Source of the DNA: an uncultured Halomicronema sp.
Lineage (GTDB): Bacteria > Cyanobacteriota > Cyanobacteriia > Phormidesmidales > Phormidesmidaceae
Direction of reading: 5' to 3'
Length of the DNA stretch: 10,683 bases
Assembly: GCA_937897665.1 (NCBI GenBank)
Contig: CALCPB010000579.1
Coordinates: 1 to 10,683 of the forward strand
Part shown: positions 1-6,379 of the stretch, piece after piece
How positions within the stretch are numbered: position 1 is the stretch's first letter
How the letters are laid out: each line of letters starts with the position of its first letter
The notes under the pieces: model-generated
Database searches by the model: none
Told to the model about the DNA's origin: nothing
Seen by the model: the letters and a program-made list of their open reading frames with translations, nothing else
Program-made: the position numbers and the translations under genes

Positions 1-273
1 AAGGGGCATTGATAGCCCATCCGCACCGACTGACCACCGCAAATCGAGTTGGGGCACCCAGGTGTAGCTCTCAACGAGCTGCAGGCCAGAATCATTAAAG
101 TCGTACCCCAGATAAAACGCACTGACCAGTAAGACAAAATCAATGAGACCGACGACCAGGGCATACCACCGCAGAGTTTTGCCGTCTTTATCGGGAATGA
201 AGGGGATGAAGAGGGCTGCAGTAATCGGCAGGAAAATAGTGACCGTCAGCCAGGGGAATTGAGCAAGTTCCAT
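1..273 (-). CDS. ndhD: NAD(P)H-quinone oxidoreductase chain 4 (NdhD), N-terminal part, truncated by window edge
   Basis: This is the first 91 codons of a gene that runs off the left edge of the window. NdhD is an antiporter-like, proton-pumping subunit of the thylakoid NDH-1 complex, which oxidises reduced ferredoxin and reduces plastoquinone. The visible protein begins [17 protein letters not shown]. It has two hydrophobic segments at about residues 8-24 and 35-53. It ends in [12 protein letters not shown], a stretch strongly conserved at the start of the antiporter core in cyanobacterial and plastid NdhD. The ATG at 271-273 puts the family's usual N-terminus in place; the sequence upstream shows only a poor Shine-Dalgarno. 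It follows ndhF on the same strand, the usual ndhF1-ndhD1 order, which suggests the NdhD1/NdhF1 pair of NDH-1L rather than the CO2-uptake D3/D4 forms. The paralogue assignment is inference. Confidence 0.9.
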   Translation of the reverse strand, partial: MELAQFPWLTVTIFLPITAALFIPFIPDKDGKTLRWYALVVGLIDFVLLVSAFYLGYDFNDSGLQLVESYTWVPQLDLRWSVGADGLSMPL

Positions 274-608
274 AGGATATTTTCTAAGGGTGCTTTGAAA
301 CGAAGGTCTCTAGGGGCTGTTATCAGCTGCGGGCAAAATGACTTCCCCACTCAGGGATTAAGCCCCCAGCGAAGTTTGGGGAGCGGCTACGCCTGTCCTC
401 AAAGTTGCTAGCCCTAATTGATGACGCGCCCTAGTTAACAAAACGGCAGGAGAGGAACAGGGGTCTTCAAGGCAGAACCTAATGAAGACTGTAGGGGGGA
501 ATTCTGACAACTCCGGAAATCGCAATAAGTTTTTAATCTATTCAAGGAATTTCTAGCGACAGGTGGAGCCATCTGTTGGGCAACTGATCGCTCCACCCGT
601 TGATTGGG
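274..608. other. ndhF-ndhD intergenic gap
   Basis: These 335 nt hold no credible reading frame. They contain the 11-bp hairpin just after the ndhF stop (annotated separately) and a short hairpin with arms CCCCA 364-368 and TGGGG 377-381 around an 8-nt loop. I see no convincing sigma-70-type promoter for ndhD on the minus strand. The length and the hairpins suggest that ndhD may be at least partly transcribed separately from ndhF. Confidence 0.5.
559..600 (-). terminator. Hairpin just downstream of ndhF (possible terminator or 3'-end stabiliser)
   Basis: On the minus strand ACGGGTGGAGC (600-590) pairs with GCTCCACCTGT (569-559). This is an 11-bp stem with one G-U pair. The 20-nt loop contains a smaller perfect GTTG/CAAC hairpin. 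It starts 8 nt after the ndhF stop codon. No U-tract follows, so it is a weak candidate for factor-independent termination. An RNA-processing or transcript-stabilising hairpin between ndhF and ndhD fits as well. Confidence 0.5.
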
Positions 609-2699
609 TTAGCCAATACCCGAGATGAGAACTAGGCCCAAAACCGCCCCAAACACAATCAGAGCGTAGAACTGAGCCTTACCGTTCTCAAAATATTTCA
701 GACCTTCACCGGTGACCAGCGTGACAAAACCGGCCAGATTGACGATGCCATCCACAATGCGAATGTCGATCGCCAACACCTGCTTGGCTAAATTGCGACA
801 GCCCTTGACGAAGACGACATCGTAAATTTCGTCGATATACCACTTGTTTTTAGACAACTGATACAGCGGCTTAATTTTGCTGGCGATCGCCGCCGGGTCA
901 ATCTTCTGGCTGGAATACATCAGCACTGCCAGCGTGATGCCAATCAGGCCAATACCCACAGAAGAACCACCCATGATCAAAAACTCTGACCATTCAAAAT
1001 CGGCAAAGGCTTCCGACCAGGGTAAGAGAGGCTCAACGGCTTCACTTGGCGGGTGAATGAACGCTTCGAAATAGTTAACGAAGGGCGTCCCCACCAGACC
1101 AATCAGGGCTGAAGGCACTGCTAAGGCAATGAGCGGAAACGTCATTGAAAACGGCGACTCATGGGGCGTGGCAGCGTGATGCTCATCATGCTCGTCGTCA
1201 GCCTCGGGATCAAGCGTCAGCTCTTGGGGATTCATCGCCCCTGGCCCGAGGGATGCCCCCATCGCCATCAGCTGCTCGCGCTTGAGCTGCATCTGAATGG
1301 TTTTGTCAGTACCGCGAAATTCGCCTTCAAAGGTGCTGAAATACATGCGGAACATGTAGAACGCCGTGATGCCCGCCGTCAGCCAGCCGATCGCCCACAA
1401 CACGGGGCTAACGGCAAAGGTCGAGCCGAGAATTTCATCCTTCGACCAAAAGCCCGCAAAGGGCGGAATGCCACAGATCGCTAAGGTCCCGATCAAGAAG
1501 GCAGTTGAGGTGATCGGCATGTATTTGCGTAGGCCGCCCATCAACCGCATGTCTAGCGCCAAGACGGCGTCGTGGCCTACCACCTCTTCCATACCGTGAA
1601 TAACGGAGCCCGAACAGAGGAACAGCATTGCCTTGAAGTAGGCGTGAGTCATCAGGTGAAAGAGACCGGCCCCATAAGCACCGACACCCATAGCCATCAT
1701 CATGTAGCCGAGCTGCGACATCGTGGAGTAGGCCAACCCCTTCTTAATATCGTTTTGAGTAATGGCAATGCTGGCCCCCATAAAGGCGGTAAAGCAGCCC
1801 ACCCAAGCCACCACCGTCATCACGGTCGGGAGTTCTTCAAAAACGGGGAACATGCGGGCGACGAGAAAAATACCGGCTGCCACCATGGTCGCTGCGTGAA
1901 TCAAGGCCGAAATTGGCGTCGGGCCTTCCATCGCGTCGGGGAGCCATACATGCAGCGGAAACTGAGCCGACTTGGCCACCGGTCCCAAAAAGACCAAAAT
2001 CGCGAAGATCGAGACGACCCCAGCGGTCAGCGTGCCGTTTTCGACCAAGGCAGTGAGGCGATCGCCCATCACCTCGAACTCAAAACTACCCGTGGCCCAA
2101 AAGATGGCCAACATACCCAACAGCAGCCCAAAGTCACCCACGCGGTTGGTGATGAAGGCTTTCTGGCAGGCATCAGCGGCGCCTTCGCGACCATACCAAA
2201 AGCCAATCAATAGGTAGGAACACATGCCCACCAGTTCCCAAAAGACGTAAATCTGCAACAGGTTGGGACTGATCACCAACCCCAGCATAGAGGAACTAAA
2301 GAGGCTGAGATAGGCATAAAAGCGCACATAGCCCGGATCATGAGCCATATAGCCATCGGTGTAAACCATGACCAAAAAGGCCACCGTCGTCACAATCACC
2401 AGCATCAGTGATGCCAAATGATCGATGGTGTAGCCCATCGTCAGCTTAAAGTCGCCAGCAGAAGCCCATTCCAGAGTGTAGGTATATGCTTCGTGCCCTT
2501 GTGCTTGGCTAAAAAAGAGTAAAAACGACAGCACCATGGCCGCCCCAGTGAGCGACACGATGAATACCGCCGAAGGACGCCGCAGCGTACTAGTCGTCTG
2601 ACTGTAGCTAATGAGTCCTGTGCCGACGATCGCGGCACCGACCAGCGGCAAAACCGGCACTAGCCAGGCGTATTGATAGATTGGCTCGATTAATTCCAT
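609..2699 (-). CDS. ndhF: NAD(P)H-quinone oxidoreductase chain 5 (NdhF)
   Basis: A complete 696-residue subunit of the NDH-1 membrane arm, the homologue of bacterial NuoL. It pumps protons in the thylakoid membrane during respiration and cyclic electron flow. The N-terminal NuoL domain is followed by the antiporter core. VFWELVG carries the conserved membrane glutamate (E155), and the stretch at about 242-273 (AKSAQFPLHVWLPDAMEGP, then HAATMV) carries the key lysine K243 and H268. The segment GIPPFAGFWSKDEIL (about 410-424) is also typical. The C-terminal helices (about 575-696) fit the long lateral-helix region. Length is close to the roughly 680 residues usual for cyanobacterial NdhF1. An acidic, His-rich loop lies at about 498-513. 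The ATG at 2697-2699 has a purine-rich GGAGAAGG about 10 nt upstream. ndhD follows on the same strand. The pairing with ndhD suggests NdhF1 of NDH-1L rather than NdhF3/F4. Confidence 0.95.
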   Translation of the reverse strand: MELIEPIYQYAWLVPVLPLVGAAIVGTGLISYSQTTSTLRRPSAVFIVSLTGAAMVLSFLLFFSQAQGHEAYTYTLEWASAGDFKLTMGYTIDHLASLMLVIVTTVAFLVMVYTDGYMAHDPGYVRFYAYLSLFSSSMLGLVISPNLLQIYVFWELVGMCSYLLIGFWYGREGAADACQKAFITNRVGDFGLLLGMLAIFWATGSFEFEVMGDRLTALVENGTLTAGVVSIFAILVFLGPVAKSAQFPLHVWLPDAMEGPTPISALIHAATMVAAGIFLVARMFPVFEELPTVMTVVAWVGCFTAFMGASIAITQNDIKKGLAYSTMSQLGYMMMAMGVGAYGAGLFHLMTHAYFKAMLFLCSGSVIHGMEEVVGHDAVLALDMRLMGGLRKYMPITSTAFLIGTLAICGIPPFAGFWSKDEILGSTFAVSPVLWAIGWLTAGITAFYMFRMYFSTFEGEFRGTDKTIQMQLKREQLMAMGASLGPGAMNPQELTLDPEADDEHDEHHAATPHESPFSMTFPLIALAVPSALIGLVGTPFVNYFEAFIHPPSEAVEPLLPWSEAFADFEWSEFLIMGGSSVGIGLIGITLAVLMYSSQKIDPAAIASKIKPLYQLSKNKWYIDEIYDVVFVKGCRNLAKQVLAIDIRIVDGIVNLAGFVTLVTGEGLKYFENGKAQFYALIVFGAVLGLVLISGIG

Positions 2700-3319
2700 A
2701 CTGTTTAGGCCTTCTCCACTGTTCTGAGCGACAGGCTGGCAAACCGACTACATTTTGACACAAGCGTAGTCATTGATTTTCGTCCGCAAGAGATACTTCC
2801 GTCTTTCTTTATGCGACTTGGGTAAAGTATTGGGTCAGTCCATTGATCGCGACCAATGCAGATCGTTACCCACGAATGCCGTATAAACATGCGATTGGCG
2901 GCAAAAGCATCCCACTTTGAGTGGAACATCCCAGGGTATAGCGCACTTTTGGGGCAGGATTGGTGGTGTTGATAACAGTCAAGTCCTATCGATGGCGATC
3001 GCCGCCGCGTCCAACACCTATCTAATCAGTGGACTCAGCCCTAGAAACCAGGTGATAGTTTGCCGACACTGGCAGGTTGCCCATCGAAGGGCATCTGCAC
3101 TCAAAACTCGACAACATCGCTACGGTGTCGGCATCATGAAGAGCGACTGCTGGCTCAGGCTGGGGAGTCCCCATAGAAATTTGGGAGATTATGCTCGAAA
3201 TTGCGCTCATAGGGCGGAAAAATGTTGGCTGCCACACATCGACAACTTAGCTGCGCCTGATCGCAACAAATAGCAAGATATCCCGTAGTAGAGTGATTTT
3301 TGAGACAGGTTAACCCCAC
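2700..3319. other. Long gene-free stretch upstream of ndhF
   Basis: This 620-nt gap lies between the divergent ndhF and the fasciclin gene. The reading frames here start at TTG or lack any domain-like or membrane-like pattern, so I call no gene. One GCGATCGC site lies near 2997. The ndhF promoter must sit in the left part, but no clear -35/-10 pair stands out. The right part (about 2940-3300) could be a decayed gene, though no residue pattern supports a name. Confidence 0.5.
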
Positions 3320-3951
3320 ATGAGGACTCCGAGGGTGTACTTATTTGCGGCGTTGAATAAGTTTGCGATCGCGAGTATTTTGACCGTCACAGCGGCTTGG
3401 TGCAAGCAGTGGAAGCCGCGGGCTTAGCAGAAGCACTGATGGGGCCGGGGCCATTCACCGTATTCGCGCCGACCAACGAAGCCTTTGCCGACTTTGATGA
3501 ACTTCTACAAGATCGCTATGGCATTGGCGTGCCTAACTTGCTAGAACCCGCCAACCGTGACCTGTTAGCCGAGACGCTACTGCATCATGTGGTGCCAGGC
3601 GCGGCCGTGGTGTCTAACGACATTCCCAGCGGGGCCACGGTGTTAGAAGCCGCAAATGGTGACACGATTCAGGTCAATCGCGGCGGTGAAGACGTCAACG
3701 TAGATGGAGTCGGGGTTTCGGCCTTTGATATTCCGGCGAGCAATGGCGTGATTCACGTGATTGATGATGTCTTGCTCTCTCCTGAAGTGATTGCCGCCCT
3801 AGAAGAGAGGCCGGTGGCTGCCACACCGCTCCCGGCGGAAACGACGACACTCCTGCGCCCGCTACTCCCGCACCGGCAACCCCAGCACCGGCAACGACTG
3901 CGCCCGCAGAGCCCGTGCGCGGCCTCTGGTAGGTTTGGCACCATTAGCTAA
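3320..3951 (+). pseudogene. Fasciclin (FAS1) domain secreted protein, apparently broken by an internal deletion and a second frameshift
   Basis: FAS1 domains are extracellular adhesion or matrix modules. An ATG at 3320 opens a 35-codon frame that reads as a secretion signal: a basic start (MRTPRVYLF), then a hydrophobic run ending ILTVTAA, with the stop at 3425-3427. The FAS1 domain is in another frame, from about 3397 (LVQAVEAAGLAEAL). It has the H1-like motif GPFTVFAPTNEAFADF, then LLHHVVPG, and the H2-like GVIHVIDDVLLSPEVIAAL. The usual first strand and helix between signal and LVQAV are missing, so a deletion with frame change joins the two near 3389-3399. At the 3' end the open frame turns into an Arg/Gln/Pro-rich tail ending at 3951. 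The alternative frame there reads as Thr/Pro/Ala repeats ending in PVRGLW, with a stop at 3930-3932, so a -1 type frameshift near 3850 is likely. A cytosolic product starting at TTG 3397 is possible but lacks the domain's start. Confidence 0.7.
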
Positions 3952-3967
3952 ATGGCCACACTGTCTC

Positions 3968-3994
3968 CGTTCATGCGATCGGGGACGTTTTTTT
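3968..3994 (+). terminator. Possible weak intrinsic terminator after the fasciclin gene
   Basis: CGTTC (3968-3972) can pair with GGACG (3983-3987), with one T-G wobble, directly before a run of seven T residues (3988-3994). The stem is only 5 bp, so this is a weak call. Its main support is its place just after the fasciclin reading frame and the T-run. Confidence 0.3.
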
Positions 3995-4111
3995 GGGTGC
4001 TGTCGGGAAGTACTGGTTGATTGGTCAAACCTGCCCACAGGACATCAGGATCATCTGTCGCGTCACCTCGAAGGATCGGTATCACGTCGATTAATCTGCT
4101 TCCTCAGCTCC

Positions 4112-4156
4112 CCCCTTGCTCAGGTTGCCTCGGGAGTCCGATTTCTGAGCAAGGGG
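4112..4156. repeat. 12-bp perfect inverted repeat with 21-nt spacer
   Basis: CCCCTTGCTCAG (4112-4123) is the exact reverse complement of CTGAGCAAGGGG (4145-4156). No T-run follows on either strand, so it does not look like a standard intrinsic terminator. It could be a regulator-binding palindrome, an RNA hairpin, or remnant ends of a small mobile element. Confidence 0.6.
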
Positions 4157-4298
4157 TATCCGGTCATGTGTCTTTATTACGAGTTTCCCCAATTGGCTAA
4201 GTGGTTGAGGCAAGATCAGAAGTATTAGCGGAACAAAGACGTCTGTTTCTCGAATGGGAACAACCGTCAGAAAGTGGGTTCCGCCTCTTTTCTCAACC

Positions 4299-4460
4299 AT
4301 GACAGCCTCTATTAACGAGCCATCACTGCCACCAGAGACTCGATCGCTGCGGCAGGAAAATCAGACCCTCAAAGCTGAAAATACGCAACTCAAAGCTGAG
4401 ATCCAGCATCTTCGTCATCTGGTTCATCGGTTAGAAATCATGATTCGGCGCTATTGGTAA
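4299..4460 (+). CDS. Small leucine-zipper protein, function unknown
   Basis: A 53-residue protein from the ATG at 4299. An in-frame ATG at 4254 would add 15 residues; neither has a good Shine-Dalgarno, and the later start was chosen because the coiled-coil gene proper begins there. From residue 10 on, leucines fall at every seventh position six times (residues 10, 17, 24, 31, 38, 45). The alternate core positions are N21, N28, I35, V42 and I49. Surface positions are Lys/Glu/Gln-rich, as in KAEN and KAEI. This is a textbook parallel coiled coil; asparagines at core a positions usually favour dimers. The tail MIRRYW is basic and aromatic. There is no signal peptide or membrane helix, and no basic DNA-binding region before the zipper. 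It converges on the ATP-grasp gene, with 29 nt between the stop codons. The coiled coil is clear from sequence; function is unknown and expression is unproven. Confidence 0.6.
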   Translation: MTASINEPSLPPETRSLRQENQTLKAENTQLKAEIQHLRHLVHRLEIMIRRYW

Positions 4461-4489
4461 CGCGATCGCCCCATCGTTTCACCCAGGAA

Positions 4490-5584
4490 CTACAGACGCC
4501 TGCGCAGCTCGTTGGCCAGAGCGACTTGCTCGGTCTCTGAGCCCGCCAGCAGCACGCTGATTTTGCCTGCCTTCACGGTGCCCCAGTTAATCAAGATGAT
4601 GCCCTTGCCAGTCTGAGGGTCAAAAGTAATGCCGTCTAAACTCAAATCCCGCAGCGATCGCAGCTTGGTGGCATAGGTCGCACTGCCCCAAGTCGGAATC
4701 GCCAAGCGCTGCGCCACCATCGTCGGATAAGACGAGCCGTTGAAGCGAGGATTACACTCGATTGCCACAAAGCGCACACCAGTAGGTTCTGGAATGACCG
4801 CGACATCCACAGCAAAGATATCTCTCATGCCGCGATCGCCCATCCACTGAGCAAAGGTGGCAACTTCCTCCCAGGGTTCGTGACTGGCCGGATACCGATT
4901 GCCGCGATGCACGCAGCCATCGAGTAGCTGTTCTGACACCAAGAGTGGCTTTACCCCCTCAGTAGTGACCTGATACTGCAGGTTGAGAAACGCCGAGGCC
5001 TTGACTTCGGCCTGAATCTGGAGGGACTCTTCGGGCACTAGCTGGGCCAAGGCTTGAGCCAAGGTTTCGGCATCGGGGCAACGCATAATGCCAAAGCCGT
5101 GATCAGATACGGCGGGTTTGACAAAACAGGGGAACGGAATGTCGTCACAAACCCGAGCTGCCGCTAAATTGTCAAATCGCAACGTTTTGGGGACGGCAAT
5201 GCCCAAGTCTTCTGCTAATTGAATAAAGTTGTTTTTGGAGTTTACAAACTCAATCACTTCGCAAGCGTTGGCATCTAATTTTTGAAAAATTTGGCGATAC
5301 GTGTCGTGGGAATTGATGACATCTCCAAAGAAATACACGCTGACTTCATAGTCAGGATATTGGGTCAGTTTGGTAACCGAAATATCCCAAATGACGTCAT
5401 GGGTATGAGTCAATCCGACTTGGTCGTAATGAGCCGTAATCGTCGCCCATTCGGGCAACAGTTCTGGCGGCAGCTGAATCTTATCTTGGGGGGTAGTTAA
5501 CCCCAGCGCTCGGCCAGCATAAAGGGGATTACTCACAGCCCGATCATGGGTGTACAGAGTAATGTTGTGATTATAAATTTTCAT
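4490..5584 (-). CDS. ATP-grasp ligase-like protein, substrate unknown
   Basis: A 364-residue protein with an ATP-grasp fold. Such enzymes activate a carboxylate as an acyl-phosphate and join it to an amine, thiol or other nucleophile. Residues 1-120 form the pre-ATP-grasp region. At about 150-169 FPCFVKPAVSDHGFGIMRC gives the ATP-binding lysine (K156) and the flexible Gly-containing loop. IFAVDVAV (D260) and VAIECNPRFNGSSYP give the Mg-binding E276 and N278. The C-terminal part (about 325-364), with GKGIILINWG and LLAGSETEQV, resembles the closing module of carboxylate-amine ligases. Key residues look intact, so it should be catalytic. The ATG at 5582-5584 is preferred over a TTG three codons upstream. 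It is a single gene, with no precursor peptide or other biosynthetic partner nearby, so the substrate cannot be inferred. Carbamoyl-phosphate-synthase-like or peptide-ligase-like activity are both open. Confidence 0.85.
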   Translation of the reverse strand: MKIYNHNITLYTHDRAVSNPLYAGRALGLTTPQDKIQLPPELLPEWATITAHYDQVGLTHTHDVIWDISVTKLTQYPDYEVSVYFFGDVINSHDTYRQIFQKLDANACEVIEFVNSKNNFIQLAEDLGIAVPKTLRFDNLAAARVCDDIPFPCFVKPAVSDHGFGIMRCPDAETLAQALAQLVPEESLQIQAEVKASAFLNLQYQVTTEGVKPLLVSEQLLDGCVHRGNRYPASHEPWEEVATFAQWMGDRGMRDIFAVDVAVIPEPTGVRFVAIECNPRFNGSSYPTMVAQRLAIPTWGSATYATKLRSLRDLSLDGITFDPQTGKGIILINWGTVKAGKISVLLAGSETEQVALANELRRRL

Positions 5585-6002
5585 AGACGACAAACGATTC
5601 AGTGATGGGCTTTTAAAAAACGGCTAGAGTAATTTGCCGCTGCCAAAGGTATTAGCAACAGTTCAGGATATAAAAAGGCGCTTTAGATACGAGTAAAGCT
5701 TAAAAAAGCTCGTCTACACCGTTCTTGCCTTGCAGGATACTGCATTCTTGCACTGACGCAAATAGACGACAGTCGCCACCGGCAGCAAGGGTAAAAGCCA
5801 CTCCGCCGCTGGTGACTCTGCCAGGGCCCGCTCAATTTTTCATTGGTATCAGACGCATCATCCGCCGGGAATAGATTGAGTCAAAATTTCTGTACGCCTT
5901 TCATGTTGTCAGGGTTTCCTAACAAAAAGCGCCCCCATTAATAAGGAGCGCTGTTAAATACCTAAGTTAGAAACTGGCAAGGGGTGAGTGGTGAGCGCCA
6001 GA
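5585..6002. other. Intergenic region between the ATP-grasp gene and the HTH gene
   Basis: These 418 nt have no credible gene. They contain the terminator of the HTH gene (5924-5952), an AT-rich stretch at about 5665-5715 including a small AGCTT/AAGCT hairpin, and an AT-rich stretch upstream of the ATP-grasp start. A TTTACT and a TTATAT hexamer 18 nt apart, at about 5670-5700 on the minus strand, could be a promoter for the ATP-grasp gene, but the match is too weak to annotate separately. Confidence 0.45.
5924..5952 (-). terminator. Intrinsic terminator of the HTH antitoxin-like gene
   Basis: On the minus strand AGCGCTCC (5952-5945) pairs with GGGGCGCT (5935-5928). This is an 8-bp stem with one U-G pair and a 9-nt AT-rich loop, followed at once by TTTTTG. 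It lies 50 nt past the stop of the minus-strand HTH gene. In the other direction the stem has a mismatch and no T-run, so it acts on the minus strand. Confidence 0.8.
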
Positions 6003-6284
6003 CTAGCTCAACACCGAAACCTGTACGGCTCTGCCAGTGAGCGCCAATAGCTGAATCAATTGCTCAATGCTGAAGCGACTAATCTCGCCATTAATCAAAT
6101 TTTGCATGCGCGGCAGCGTTTGCTTCAGCGCTTTGGCTGCCTCTTCGGGGCTCCAGCCCCGCTGCGCGATCGCCTGTTGCAAAGCCAACATCAAATCTGT
6201 CCGAATCTGCAGCGTTTCGGCTTCGGCGATCGCCGCGTCAGACGACGTCGGTTGAAAACAAATAGCAGGGTCGAGAGTGATCAT
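6003..6284 (-). CDS. XRE-type helix-turn-helix protein, HigA/antitoxin-like
   Basis: A 93-residue protein. After a variable N-terminus (1-26) comes an XRE-like helix-turn-helix at about 28-84. It starts with IRTDLMLALQQAIAQRGWS, continues with EEAAKALKQTLPRMQNLINGEI (the recognition region) and ends SRFSIEQLIQLLALTGRAVQVSVL. The pattern, with LINGEISRFS and a closing hydrophobic strand, is that of the short HTH family commonly paired with RelE/HigB-like toxins. Such antitoxins bind and repress their own promoter and neutralise the toxin. The ATG at 6282-6284 was preferred; a GTG at 6320 would add 12 residues. No toxin gene lies on either side: an intrinsic terminator follows, and upstream is the divergent asparaginase gene. 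It is therefore an orphan antitoxin or a plain regulator. The 95-nt gap to the asparaginase gene could hold promoters for both. Confidence 0.8.
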   Translation of the reverse strand: MITLDPAICFQPTSSDAAIAEAETLQIRTDLMLALQQAIAQRGWSPEEAAKALKQTLPRMQNLINGEISRFSIEQLIQLLALTGRAVQVSVLS

Positions 6285-6379
6285 GACGGGATATGTAAAG
6301 GACGCAGCGCTGGGTAGCACTGTCTTATTTTAAGTGTGGTAATTTCAAATACTTCCTGCCTACATTTTTCTTTAATGTT

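Larger units (their letters stand above)
3952..4298. other. Gap between fasciclin gene and leucine-zipper gene
   Basis: No full gene is visible. The stretch holds a T-run terminator candidate, a 12-bp inverted repeat (4112-4156) and an open frame in which about 4010-4042 reads VLVDWSNLPTG, resembling the first catalytic-Asp region of IS4-type transposases. The rest of that frame has no recognisable transposase sequence. If the similarity is real, this is only a scrap of an old insertion sequence. Confidence 0.35.

Noticed and set aside
1572..2213. Long open frame on the plus strand opposite ndhF
   Set aside because: It is antisense to a clear, conserved ndhF and has His/Arg/Gln-rich composition typical of shadow frames.
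3022..3237. 71-codon open frame on the minus strand
   Set aside because: It overlaps the previous frame, has no recognisable content, and is probably chance.
2917..3273. 118-codon open frame on the plus strand
   Set aside because: It starts at TTG, has no Shine-Dalgarno, and shows no domain, membrane or repeat pattern. It is likely chance in a gap.
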